A stretch of 64,000 nucleotides of DNA. Source: Cellulophaga baltica. Lineage in GTDB: Bacteria > Bacteroidota > Bacteroidia > Flavobacteriales > Flavobacteriaceae. The translations under genes and the position numbers were made by a program. The stretch spans positions 1 to 64,000 of the forward strand of contig NZ_JAHKQN010000015.1 of NCBI RefSeq assembly GCF_018861125.1, given 5' to 3'. Positions 38,228 to 46,667 of this stretch are shown here, piece by piece; position 1 is the first letter of the stretch; the number at the start of each line of letters is the position of its first letter. The notes beneath the pieces are model-generated. The model saw only the letters and a list, made by a program, of their open reading frames with translations, had not been told where the DNA came from and did not search any database.

Positions 38228-39811
38228 ATGAATAGAAGGTTATTTATTCTTCTGGTTAGTTTAATGAGTATTTCTTTAATAGGAATAATCTTTGTTCAAT
38301 TGTATTGGATTAAACAAACCATAGAAGATAAGGAGGAGCAATTTGCCAATACAGTTACGAGTATCTTAGATAAAGTAACAGAAAAAATAGAAAAAAGGGA
38401 GCTTGTAGATTATACAGATGAACTTGCGCGAATTGATAGTATTGGAGGTAAAGCGAAAACTCCAGATTTATTGAAGAATTTATTTTTTATAGAAAGAGAT
38501 TTAAATTCTAATGAAATAACATATTATTCTCATGGTATTTTAGAAGAGAGTTACAACATACCTTCTACGTTCTTTGATAGTGAATTGAATATAGATTCTA
38601 CAGTTTTAAAAAATTACACGAGTATTCGTAGCAAAACTATTTTTAAAGAAGAGTTTGCTCTTGATGGAGGTGTAAGTAATATAACACCAGTTCAAAAACT
38701 AGAAAAAATAGGAGGTTTAACTGCTATTGATAAATTAGCTTATGAAGATGTTTTTAGAGAAAAAGCAAAAACACAGCCTATACATAAAAGAGTAACAAAA
38801 CAAGAAATAGAATTACGTTTAAATCAAGAACTTAAAAATAGAAATATAGATACTGAATATGAATATGGTATTTATAGTAGAGGTTTGCCAACAAAAGTAA
38901 AGTCACGCAAATTTAAATTTGCTAAAAGTACGTTGTTTAGGTACCCAATTTTTAAAGATTCAGAAGGTGAAAGTAATTATACATTGTTAGTGACTTTTCC
39001 TGAGAAGAAAGAGTTTTTGTATCAGAGTATATTACCAATGGCAATTTTGTCATTAATATTTACACTAGTAATTGTTATAGCATATACGAGTGCAATTTAT
39101 CAATTGATACGTCAAAAACAGATTTCAGAAATTAAATCTGACTTTATCAATAACATGACGCATGAGTTTAAAACTCCTATTGCGACTATCAATTTAGCAG
39201 TGGAGGCTATTAGAAATCCTAAAATTATAGCAGATAAGGAGAAGGTAAGTCGTTACCTAACAATGATTAAAGATGAGAATAAAAGAATGCATGCGCAAGT
39301 AGAAAATGTGTTGCGAATATCTAAATTAGAAAAAAATCAATTAGATATTAGTAAGGATAGGGTAGATGTACACGACATAATACATGACGCTATGGCTCAC
39401 GTAGAGTTAATAGTTGATGATAGGGGTGGTTATATCAATTTACATTTAGATGCAAGTAGAAGCGAAGTTTTAGCAAGTGATATGCACTTTACGAACGTTA
39501 TAGTAAATATTTTAGATAATGCAATTAAATATTCACCAGATGCGCCTAAAATTGATGTGTATACAGAGTTAGCGAATAACAATATAATAATAAAAATAAA
39601 AGATCAAGGTTTAGGAATGAGTAAAGCAGTACTTAAAAAAGTATTTGAAAAGTTTTACCGCGAGCATACCGGAAATCTACATAACGTTAAAGGTCACGGT
39701 TTGGGCTTAGCTTATGTGAAGAAAATAATTGATGATCACCAAGGTGAAGTTTATGTAGAAAGTGAGAAAGATAAGGGTAGTACTTTCTATATAAAAATGC
39801 CTTTAATTTAA
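38228..39811 (+). CDS. Sensor histidine kinase (HisKA type)
   Basis: A 527-residue membrane kinase. A first membrane helix (about 4-26) and a second one (about 272-296) bracket a periplasmic sensor region of unknown fold. The cytoplasmic part has the phospho-acceptor His in FINNMTHEFKTPIATINL (about residue 317), then HATPase motifs NVIVNILDNAIKYS, DQGLGMS and GHGLGLAYVKKI. It is encoded 9 nt before its OmpR-type partner. The pair resembles RprX/RprY of Bacteroides; the signal is unknown. Confidence 0.92.
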   Translation: MNRRLFILLVSLMSISLIGIIFVQLYWIKQTIEDKEEQFANTVTSILDKVTEKIEKRELVDYTDELARIDSIGGKAKTPDLLKNLFFIERDLNSNEITYYSHGILEESYNIPSTFFDSELNIDSTVLKNYTSIRSKTIFKEEFALDGGVSNITPVQKLEKIGGLTAIDKLAYEDVFREKAKTQPIHKRVTKQEIELRLNQELKNRNIDTEYEYGIYSRGLPTKVKSRKFKFAKSTLFRYPIFKDSEGESNYTLLVTFPEKKEFLYQSILPMAILSLIFTLVIVIAYTSAIYQLIRQKQISEIKSDFINNMTHEFKTPIATINLAVEAIRNPKIIADKEKVSRYLTMIKDENKRMHAQVENVLRISKLEKNQLDISKDRVDVHDIIHDAMAHVELIVDDRGGYINLHLDASRSEVLASDMHFTNVIVNILDNAIKYSPDAPKIDVYTELANNNIIIKIKDQGLGMSKAVLKKVFEKFYREHTGNLHNVKGHGLGLAYVKKIIDDHQGEVYVESEKDKGSTFYIKMPLI

Positions 39812-39820
39812 ATAAAGATT

Positions 39821-40537
39821 ATGGAGACAGTAAATAAAAAAATACTTTTAGTAGAGGACGATCCGAATTTTGGGATAGTACTTAAAGATTATTTGTCTAT
39901 GAACGATTTTGATGTTGTGTTGGCAAAAAATGGAATGGAAGGCTTTGAAAAGTTCAAAAAAGACAATTATGATATCTGTATTTTGGATGTTATGATGCCT
40001 TATAAAGATGGTTTTACATTAGCTAAAGAAATTCGTGAGAAGAACGAGAATGTTCCAATCGTGTTTTTAACAGCTAAAACCATGAAAGAAGATGTTTTAA
40101 AAGGATACAAAGCAGGTGCTGATGATTACCTGAACAAACCTTTTGACTCTGAAGTGTTGTTAATGAAAATTAAAGCGATACTGCAACGTAAAGCTTCAAG
40201 TACATTAGCTGATAGCCGTAAATTTGAATTTAAAATTGGAGATTTTAATTTAAACTCTAAACTTAGATTTTTAAAGTTTAAAGATGAAGAAGCTATTAAA
40301 TTATCACCAAAGGAGAACGAATTATTACGTCTTTTAGCATTACATGAAAATGATTTAATGCCAAGAGAATTAGCATTAACAAAAATATGGAGGGATGATA
40401 ATTACTTTACTTCTCGTAGTATGGATGTTTATATTGCTAAACTTAGAAAGTATTTAAAAGTTGACGACTCTGTTGAAATTTTAAATATTCACGGAGAAGG
40501 CTTTAGATTGGTTGTAAAAACTGATGAAGAAGTATAA
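39821..40537 (+). CDS. OmpR/PhoB-family response regulator
   Basis: A 238-residue transcription regulator. The receiver domain (about 5-120) is intact, with phospho-acceptor Asp56 in ICILDVMMPYKDG, the switch FLTAKT and Lys in YLNKPFDSE. The winged-helix effector domain follows (about 135-232, LSPKENELLRLLALHENDLM and DVYIAKLRKYL). It is the cognate partner of the preceding kinase. A hairpin with a GCAA loop after the stop ends the operon. Target genes cannot be inferred. Confidence 0.95.
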   Translation: METVNKKILLVEDDPNFGIVLKDYLSMNDFDVVLAKNGMEGFEKFKKDNYDICILDVMMPYKDGFTLAKEIREKNENVPIVFLTAKTMKEDVLKGYKAGADDYLNKPFDSEVLLMKIKAILQRKASSTLADSRKFEFKIGDFNLNSKLRFLKFKDEEAIKLSPKENELLRLLALHENDLMPRELALTKIWRDDNYFTSRSMDVYIAKLRKYLKVDDSVEILNIHGEGFRLVVKTDEEV

Positions 40538-40572
40538 TTATTTACTTAGCTTACAAATGTTATGTGAATATG

Positions 40573-40604
40573 AAAAATCCATTTGAGCAATCAAATGGAT
40601 TTTT
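40573..40604. terminator. Bidirectional terminator with GCAA tetraloop
   Basis: A 14-bp perfect stem (AAAAATCCATTTGA with its complement) closed by a GCAA loop and followed by T residues. It lies between the convergent response-regulator and gluconokinase genes. Confidence 0.9.
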
Positions 40605-41105
40605 TTATTTTAACTCTTTCAGTATTTCTGATAAGATTTCTTCAGGTGTAAGTGCAACATCTACACTAATTACTTGTTTAGAATCTTTGGGCTTTTCAAA
40701 AGTATCAAATTGTGATTTTAATAATGATGCCGGCATAAAGTGATTTTCACGTGCATTAATCCTATTTAATATTAACTCAAAATCACCTTCTAATGAAATA
40801 ATATAGAAGTTGTTTAATTTTTGAGCTAGTAAGTCTCTGTAGCTCTCTTTTAAGGCAGAGCAAACAATTACAGCGCCTTTTTCAATATTCTCTAGTGCAA
40901 TTTTATTTAGTTTTAGTAACCACTCATAACGATCATCATCGTTTAGAGCATGACCGTTAGCCATTTTATCAATATTACCTTGCGGATGGTAATCATCACC
41001 ATCAAAAAAAGGTAGACTTAATTTTTCGGAAAGCATTTTTCCAATAGTACTTTTTCCTGTACCAGAAACACCCATTACGTAAAATATAGCACCTTTAGTT
41101 TTCAT
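40605..41105 (-). CDS. gntK: Gluconokinase, GntK type
   Basis: Phosphorylates D-gluconate to 6-phosphogluconate. The 166-residue P-loop kinase has VMGVSGTGKSTIGKML (Walker A), PFFDGDDYHPQGNIDKMANG and the conserved LNDDDRYEWLLKL; HFMPASLLKSQFDTFE is also typical. It overlaps the 5' end of the preceding miaA frame by 11 nt, so both are co-translated in a minus-strand cluster. No gluconate permease or dehydratase is adjacent. Confidence 0.94.
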   Translation of the reverse strand: MKTKGAIFYVMGVSGTGKSTIGKMLSEKLSLPFFDGDDYHPQGNIDKMANGHALNDDDRYEWLLKLNKIALENIEKGAVIVCSALKESYRDLLAQKLNNFYIISLEGDFELILNRINARENHFMPASLLKSQFDTFEKPKDSKQVISVDVALTPEEILSEILKELK

Positions 41106-42006
41106 CTAATTTGTTTGTTATTTTATTGATAATAGAAGGTAGGGCTTCATTAAAATTTACCCATATAGTAGTATCATTTTTTCGAAACCAAGTGAGTTGT
41201 CTTTTAGCAAAACGTCTCGTGTTTTTTTTAATTTCAGAAATAGAAAAATCTAAAGTCCATTCACTATCAAAATAATTAAATAATTCTCTATAACCAACAG
41301 TTTGTAATGCGTTTAATTTTCTGTTCTTAAGTAAACCTTTAGCTTCTTTTATAAGGCCTTCTTCAATCATAATATCAACACGTTGGTTGATTCTGTCGTA
41401 AATAATTTCACGATCAGCTTCAATTCCAACGGTAATGTTTTTAAATGGTCTGTTGCCTTTATCTTTATTTAAGAATGAAGAATACGGTTTTCCTGAGCCA
41501 ATACAAATTTCTAAAGCACGAATTAACCTATGCGGATTTTGAATATCTACCTTATCGTAATAAACAGGATCCAATTCTTTAAGTTTTTGCTGTAAACTCT
41601 CTAGACCTTCATTTTCTAACCGAACATTCAGTTTTTTTCTAACTTCAGGAGCAATTGATGGGAAATGATCTAAACCTTTAGTAATAGCATCAACATACAA
41701 ACCGCTACCACCCACAAGAATAACAATATCATTAGTTTTAAAAAGTTGATTTAAAAGAGCAATAGCATCTCTTTCAAAATCGCCAACAGAGTAACTATCA
41801 GTTATGCTAATATGTTGAATAAAATGGTGTGGTGCTTGCGCTAATTCGTCATCGGAAGGAACAGCAGTGCCAATTTTCATTTCTTTGAAAAACTGTCTTG
41901 AATCGGCAGAAATAATTTCAGTTTTAAAATATTTCGCTAGTTCTATGGCAAGTTTAGTTTTACCAATAGCTGTTGGGCCTACGACAGATATAAGTGTTTT
42001 ATTCAT
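41095..42006 (-). CDS. miaA: tRNA dimethylallyltransferase MiaA
   Basis: Adds the dimethylallyl group to A37 of tRNAs that read UNN codons. The 303-residue protein has the P-loop VVGPTAIGKTKLAIELA, the catalytic segment IISADSRQFFKEM and the tRNA-binding helices ending TRRFAKRQLTWFRK. Overlaps of 8 nt with the ion-channel gene and 11 nt with gntK indicate one transcript. Confidence 0.96.
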   Translation of the reverse strand: MNKTLISVVGPTAIGKTKLAIELAKYFKTEIISADSRQFFKEMKIGTAVPSDDELAQAPHHFIQHISITDSYSVGDFERDAIALLNQLFKTNDIVILVGGSGLYVDAITKGLDHFPSIAPEVRKKLNVRLENEGLESLQQKLKELDPVYYDKVDIQNPHRLIRALEICIGSGKPYSSFLNKDKGNRPFKNITVGIEADREIIYDRINQRVDIMIEEGLIKEAKGLLKNRKLNALQTVGYRELFNYFDSEWTLDFSISEIKKNTRRFAKRQLTWFRKNDTTIWVNFNEALPSIINKITNKLDEN

Positions 42007-42862
42007 TATTTAAAATACTTCCGCAGTTATAACAATGTGTGGCATCATCTCTATGCCCTTCTGAAGAACAAGTTGGGCAAGCTTGTGTGTTTACGTGCAC
42101 ATAAGAACCTTCTTGCGCGCTGGTTTGCGAATTACCGCTTTTTTGTTTTCCAAATTCTACAGTGACAATACCTGTTGGTACAGCAATAACACCATAACCT
42201 ACCAACATAACTATAGTAGCAATTAATTGCCCCTGTGGTGTAATGGGTGCAATATCACCGTAGCCAACAGTAGTTAGCGTTACTATGGTCCAATAAATAC
42301 TGGTTGGAATGCTTGTAAAACCAGCTTCATCACCTTCAATTATATACATTAAAGTTCCTAAGATTACTGATATAATGAGTACGGCAAAAAGAAATACGGT
42401 TATTTTAGCTCTACTAGCTTTTAATGCGTTTTTTAATTGCGAAGCTTCCCCTAAAAATTGTACTAATTTCAAGATTCTAAAAACACGTAATAGTCTAAAC
42501 GCTCTAATCGCTAAAAGTACTTGAGAACCAACAAAAATATAGGAGATATATAGTGGTATTGTAGATAATAAATCTACAATACCATAAAAACTAAACACGT
42601 ATTTTAATGGTTTTTTTATTGATATTATTCTAGCAATGTATTCAATGGTAAAGAAAATAGTAATAATCCATTCTAAGGTAAACAATAAGTCATGATGTAC
42701 AGCATCTATACTTTTAACGCTTTCTAGCATTATAATAATAACACTGACAAAAATGAGTATGATTAAAATAATATCAAACCATTTACCCATAGGAGTATCT
42801 GCTTCATAAATTATTTCATGAACTTTATTTTTCCAGTTGTTATTTGAGTTTTCTTTTTCCAA
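41999..42862 (-). CDS. Voltage-gated-like K+ channel with C-terminal zinc ribbon
   Basis: A 287-residue six-helix channel. S4 carries the arginine ladder IRAFRLLRVFRILKLVQF (about 119-136), and the pore loop holds the K+ selectivity filter TVGYGD (198-203). The tail beyond the last helix contains two cysteine pairs, Cys262/Cys265 and Cys277/Cys280, forming a zinc-ribbon-like knuckle (ACPTCSSEGHRDDATHCYNC). That tail could sense metal or redox state or help assembly; this is inference. It is 3 nt from the exonuclease gene and overlaps miaA by 8 nt. Confidence 0.92.
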   Translation of the reverse strand: MEKENSNNNWKNKVHEIIYEADTPMGKWFDIILIILIFVSVIIIMLESVKSIDAVHHDLLFTLEWIITIFFTIEYIARIISIKKPLKYVFSFYGIVDLLSTIPLYISYIFVGSQVLLAIRAFRLLRVFRILKLVQFLGEASQLKNALKASRAKITVFLFAVLIISVILGTLMYIIEGDEAGFTSIPTSIYWTIVTLTTVGYGDIAPITPQGQLIATIVMLVGYGVIAVPTGIVTVEFGKQKSGNSQTSAQEGSYVHVNTQACPTCSSEGHRDDATHCYNCGSILNNE

Positions 42863-42865
42863 AAG

Positions 42866-44236
42866 TTATGCGTTAAGTTCTAATATTTTTTGAACTTTTC
42901 TTTTTCTTAAGTATGATTCTATAATATGATTCGTGTTTGCATTACCATTCATAGGAGTAATAATGGTTTCTAAAATATCTAGGTTATTAATCTGATAATT
43001 TAAATCGCAGAAACCAAGTCCCATAAATATACCATTCTTGATGAGAATAACACTTTTTTCACCTAATAGGCGGCCTTTGTCTACAATTGCAATATTTTTA
43101 TCTACTAAGCTATATTTATCAATAACCTGTTGCACTCTTTGGTTGTAAGTATTTACATCTTCTTTTTGTATACAGGCACCTTGGCACTCACTATCATCGT
43201 ATTTAGAGCAATTTGTTTTTGCGTGTGAAAGTCCGTTTATTTTATTACACAGCTCAAATTGATCTCTAATAGCATGTAAAAAATTCTCCGCTGCAACTAA
43301 ACTATTAAATGTAGCCACTCTTTGATGTATGCTATTGTTCAATTTCTCAGCTCTTAATTGCAGATAACCAAATTCATTGGGTGAAGCATAAACACCAAAA
43401 GAGAATAGTTTTCTTTTGTAATAGCCATTGTATTTTGGTTTATTACGAACTAGTTCTTCATTTTCTTTTAATAGCGCAATTAAATCATTACCCGTTTTTT
43501 CAAAAGTAACACTTCTAGTTTCTTTCTGAATTTTTCGAGCTCTATTACCGTTATTGGTAAAATATTGATTGACTCTTTTTTTTATATTACTACTTTTCCC
43601 TAAAAGGATGATTTCAGCATCCTTATTATGCATGTAAAATACTCCGGTCTCAGAAGGTAATGTTTCAACAATATCTAACTGCCTAGGTGATAATTCTCCT
43701 AAGGTTTCAGCTTTAATTACAGTTTTGATTATTGTTTTGTCAACATCCTTAGAAAGTAAAAGTTTAAATAGTTTTATAGTCGCTAAAGCATCACCATTAG
43801 CTCTATGTCGGTCACTGACCGGAATGCCAAGTGAACGCACTAATTTTCCTAGGCTATACGACTCAGCTTCAGGAAGCAATTTTTGCGAAAGTTCAACTGT
43901 ACATAATGTTTTGCGTTCAAAATTGTAGCCTAAACGTCTGAACTCGGTTCGTAAAATACGATAATCAAACTGTGCATTGTGGGCAATTAAAACGGTATCT
44001 TCTGTAATTTCAATAATACGTTTTGCAACTTCATAAAACTTAGGTGCAGTAACTAGCATTTTATTGGTAATACCTGTTAAGTTTACTACAAAAGGCTGAA
44101 TATCTTTTTCAGGATTAACAAGGCTTATGAAAGAGTCTACAACTTCATGGCCGTCAAATTTATGAATGGCAATCTCTGTAATGCCTTCTTCGTTAAACTT
44201 TCCTCCAGTTGTTTCAATATCTAATACTGCGTACAT
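42866..44236 (-). CDS. DEDDh exonuclease fused to a GIY-YIG (UvrC-like) domain
   Basis: A 456-residue two-part nuclease. Residues 1-170 form a DnaQ-like 3'-5' exonuclease with acidic residues in VLDIETTGGKFNEEG, LIAHNAQFDYRIL and HRANGDALAT. Residues 190-275 resemble the UvrC GIY-YIG nuclease: ETGVFYMHNKDAEIILLGKS and SNIKKRVNQYF. The rest includes a cysteine group (CNKINGLSHAKTNCSKYDD, ECQGACIQ). Homologues are annotated as Pol III epsilon/UvrC-like proteins; a repair or proofreading role is likely but unproven. It has its own -7 box and probably heads the four-gene cluster. Confidence 0.9.
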   Translation of the reverse strand: MYAVLDIETTGGKFNEEGITEIAIHKFDGHEVVDSFISLVNPEKDIQPFVVNLTGITNKMLVTAPKFYEVAKRIIEITEDTVLIAHNAQFDYRILRTEFRRLGYNFERKTLCTVELSQKLLPEAESYSLGKLVRSLGIPVSDRHRANGDALATIKLFKLLLSKDVDKTIIKTVIKAETLGELSPRQLDIVETLPSETGVFYMHNKDAEIILLGKSSNIKKRVNQYFTNNGNRARKIQKETRSVTFEKTGNDLIALLKENEELVRNKPKYNGYYKRKLFSFGVYASPNEFGYLQLRAEKLNNSIHQRVATFNSLVAAENFLHAIRDQFELCNKINGLSHAKTNCSKYDDSECQGACIQKEDVNTYNQRVQQVIDKYSLVDKNIAIVDKGRLLGEKSVILIKNGIFMGLGFCDLNYQINNLDILETIITPMNGNANTNHIIESYLRKRKVQKILELNA

Positions 44237-44314
44237 GTAAATTTTTAGATTCTGTTGTATTCGTTTTTATATCTAACGAATAATTGTAATTGACTTGTTG
44301 TCAATACTATCTTC

Positions 44315-44322
44315 CAAAGATA
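44315..44322 (-). promoter_or_regulatory. -7 box of the exonuclease-channel-miaA-gntK cluster
   Basis: CAAAGATA on the plus strand reads TATCTTTG on the minus strand, an exact consensus match, about 78 nt before the exonuclease start codon. Confidence 0.5.
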
Positions 44323-44346
44323 AAAAATATAAATCTTCTTTTTCTT

Positions 44347-44997
44347 TTATCGAGAACCAAAAATACTACTGCCAATACGTACCATAGTACTACCTTCTTC
44401 AATTGCTAATTTATAATCGCCGCTCATACCCATAGAAAGTGTTGTTATACCTTCAATTTTACGCTGTAGTTCATCAAAAATAGTTTTAAGACAGCGGAAC
44501 TCCTTACGAACTTGTTCTTTGTTATCCGTAAACGTAGCCATGCCCATAAGACCAATTACTTGTATGTTTTCTAATGCATTAAAATCATCAGAGGCAATAA
44601 TAGTAAACAGTTCATCACTGTCTAGCCCAAATTTTGTAGTTTCTTCAGCAATATGAATTTGAAGCAAACATTTAATTACTCTGTCGTTTTTTTTAGCTTG
44701 TTTGTTTATTTCTTTCAATAATTTAAAACTATCTACGCCATGTACTAAATGCACAAAAGGAGCCATGTATTTTACCTTGTTTGTCTGGACATGCCCAATC
44801 ATATGCCATTCAATGTCTTTAGGTAAGTCTTCCCATTTTTGTGACATTTCTTGTATTTTATTTTCACCAAAAATTCGCTGACCAGCTTCGTAGGCTTCCA
44901 CTAAATCAGCATTAGGTTTTGTTTTAGAAACGGCAACTAAAGTTACGTGTTGTGGTAATGTTGCTTTTATATGTTGTAAATTGTCTGCGATGGACAT
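44347..44997 (-). CDS. YggS/PLPBP-family pyridoxal phosphate homeostasis protein
   Basis: A 216-residue PLP-binding TIM barrel that buffers pyridoxal phosphate and has no known enzyme activity. The cofactor lysine is Lys25 in LVAVSKTKPNADLVEAYEAG; FGENKIQEMSQKWEDLP, WHMIGHVQTNKVKYM and LSMGMSGDYKLAIEEGSTMV are all present. It stands alone. On its upstream side begins the accessory island with two orphan genes. Confidence 0.96.
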   Translation of the reverse strand: MSIADNLQHIKATLPQHVTLVAVSKTKPNADLVEAYEAGQRIFGENKIQEMSQKWEDLPKDIEWHMIGHVQTNKVKYMAPFVHLVHGVDSFKLLKEINKQAKKNDRVIKCLLQIHIAEETTKFGLDSDELFTIIASDDFNALENIQVIGLMGMATFTDNKEQVRKEFRCLKTIFDELQRKIEGITTLSMGMSGDYKLAIEEGSTMVRIGSSIFGSR

Positions 44998-45196
44998 GTA
45001 TTGCTTTTTTTTAATTGTTGGAAAGTTAAAAAAGAAAATAGTTAATTAATAAAAAGAGGGGTAGTTTATTGGTTTTAAATTTTGTTTAGTGATGTGTTTC
45101 AAACACGTAGACAGATTTTATTGAGTAGTTTTTTAATTTGTGTTTTTTGCTCATTTTTACTTTTATCTAGTTTATGGTGCTCTGCTTACAAGTTAC

Positions 45197-45222
45197 GGCA
45201 CGAGCGTGACACGCGCGCTAAC
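45197..45222. repeat. Palindromic element C (inverted relative to A and B)
   Basis: A GC-rich block containing GCGTG-A-CACGC and ending GCGCTAAC, in sharp contrast to the AT-rich surroundings. In this plus-strand direction it loosely resembles elements A and B read on the minus strand (paired arms followed by GCGCTAGC). It lies just beyond the 3' end of the 249-residue orphan gene. Confidence 0.45.
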
Positions 45223-45231
45223 ATGCACTAT

Positions 45232-45981
45232 TTATGGTATAATAGGCATAACACCTTTAAAAGGTTTAGGTGTTAAATAAGAAGCATCCCAATCATATAG
45301 TGGTTTTGTTTTTTCTAGCCTTTTTGCTAAACTTTTAAATTCTTTGTATGCCTTTACTTCAGATTTATCTTTAGGATTTTCTTTTAAGTAATCTTCATAA
45401 GATTTAATGGTTTCTTGTAAAAACAAATCATACTTTGGGTGGTTGCACAATTTCCAAATAATTAGTTTTCTATTCTCTCCTTTACCAACTAATAAATCAT
45501 TTAAAAACCTCACATTTTCACTTTCCAAAAAAGGTAAAAATGCACGAATATCATTCCAATATGCAAAATAATCTTCAGCAAATTTTTTTATGTAACTTTT
45601 TACATAAGCAATTCCCTTATCTATATCTGCTTCTGTTTTGAAAATAATAGGTTTATCTAAAATAAATTTTTTATCATATACTAATGGAAATAAACTGTCT
45701 AATAGCGTAAAACTTGTAGTATAGTCTGATTCATCAATCTTTAGGTGAATTAGTTTTTCAACTAATTTAAAACTTACAGTCATTCTTATGAGAGGTAGAA
45801 TATTTCCCAATGGGTGGCTATTTAAAGAACAACAATTAATATTATATATAGCATTGTCATTTTTTAAAGAATAGTTTAATCTTTTTAAACCTTTTAATTC
45901 AGTATTAATAATTGATACTAATTCAAATCCTTTAGGTAAAGCTTTTTTATATTTATTGATTATTAATTCTTCTGTTACCAT
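45232..45981 (-). CDS. Hypothetical protein, accessory island
   Basis: A 249-residue soluble protein without a signal peptide or membrane helix. I recognise no family. It is rich in Lys, Leu and aromatic residues and is predicted mostly helical in its second half (FAEDYFAYWNDIRAFLPFLE, then KSEVKAYKEFKSLAKRLEKT). It begins with VTEELIINKYKKALPKGFEL. The gene sits alone between palindromic elements in an island between conserved housekeeping genes. Size and composition would fit an orphan immunity protein or a cassette gene, but there is no toxin beside it, so this is only a possibility. Confidence 0.75.
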   Translation of the reverse strand: MVTEELIINKYKKALPKGFELVSIINTELKGLKRLNYSLKNDNAIYNINCCSLNSHPLGNILPLIRMTVSFKLVEKLIHLKIDESDYTTSFTLLDSLFPLVYDKKFILDKPIIFKTEADIDKGIAYVKSYIKKFAEDYFAYWNDIRAFLPFLESENVRFLNDLLVGKGENRKLIIWKLCNHPKYDLFLQETIKSYEDYLKENPKDKSEVKAYKEFKSLAKRLEKTKPLYDWDASYLTPKPFKGVMPIIP

Positions 45982-46055
45982 TTAATATACTTTTTTGTTT
46001 CTAACAATATTCCATCTCCATTATTTATTGATTAGTAGATTCTAATTTTATCTAC

Positions 46056-46102
46056 CGCTAGGCAAGCATATTGCTTGTGTAATCAAACAAGCTAAAATTA
46101 TT
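46056..46102. repeat. Palindromic repeat element A
   Basis: A 47-bp element: CCGCTAG, a CAAGCA-TAT-TGCTTG inverted repeat, then CAAACAAGCTAAAATTAT. It is a direct repeat of element B at 46500-46547, identical over both ends. It lies upstream of the 249-residue orphan gene. Confidence 0.75.
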
Positions 46103-46204
46103 TCAACAATTTCATATTAAAACTTGAAATCAAAATTTCTCTATTCATGTTCTTACGTTTGTAATTCAATGCATGACACTTAAGCTGGCTGAAAAGTTAT
46201 TTTT

Positions 46205-46465
46205 TCACTTCTTTTTTGTTTTAAATATGATGAATATTTTATATAAATAGTAAACAAATAAGGTAATTAGAGTGCCCTTACCTATAAAAACACCTAGTTT
46301 ATTTTCATGAAGAAATTTTAATATTGTTTCAAATAACCCGGCTCTCCACCCAGAAGGAAATTTATCACTCGGGGTCCAGGTATCATAAAAATAATAAAAG
46401 ATACCTATAAAAATTAGAGCTAATATATTAACAAATAATTCTTCTATTTTTTCTTTAATCTTCAT
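46205..46465 (-). CDS. Small two-helix membrane protein, hypothetical
   Basis: An 86-residue protein with two predicted membrane helices (about 11-28 and 57-79) and a short, tryptophan-containing loop YDTWTPSDKFPSGWRAG between them; the C-terminus is lysine-rich. I know no family. It lies between repeat elements A and B, so it looks like an inserted cassette. No Shine-Dalgarno or strong promoter is visible, as is normal for the phylum. It might be an immunity-type or stress membrane protein; nothing in the sequence decides. Confidence 0.65.
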   Translation of the reverse strand: MKIKEKIEELFVNILALIFIGIFYYFYDTWTPSDKFPSGWRAGLFETILKFLHENKLGVFIGKGTLITLFVYYLYKIFIIFKTKKK

Positions 46466-46499
46466 TTAGCAAAAACTAATTATATTCTTTAAAAATTTC

Positions 46500-46547
46500 C
46501 CGCTAGCGCAAGCACCATACTTGCACTTTCAAACAAGCTAAAATTAT
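46500..46547. repeat. Palindromic repeat element B
   Basis: A 48-bp element sharing CCGCTAG and CAAACAAGCTAAAATTAT with element A. Its inner part is GCAAG-CACCATA-CTTGC, so the centre has changed while the inverted-repeat layout is kept. It lies between the dehydrogenase gene and the 86-residue orphan. Confidence 0.75.
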
Positions 46548-46667
46548 AACTAATATTTGTGGGTAAATATTTTATGCAGGCTTATTATAACGGTAGTTTT
46601 TTTACTACTATATACTTAGCCAATTACTTAGGTAATTTTTATAGTAAAAAATAAATGTAGAATTACT

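Noticed and set aside
45082-45276. 64-codon plus-strand frame beside yggS
   Set aside because: It runs through the GC-rich palindrome C and into the orphan gene's 3' end; the translation is low-complexity and resembles nothing.
45232-46465. Toxin-antitoxin or contact-dependent toxin locus
   Set aside because: Neither orphan resembles a known toxin or antitoxin, and no Rhs, CdiA or secretion-tagged toxin lies nearby; only a possible orphan-immunity reading remains.
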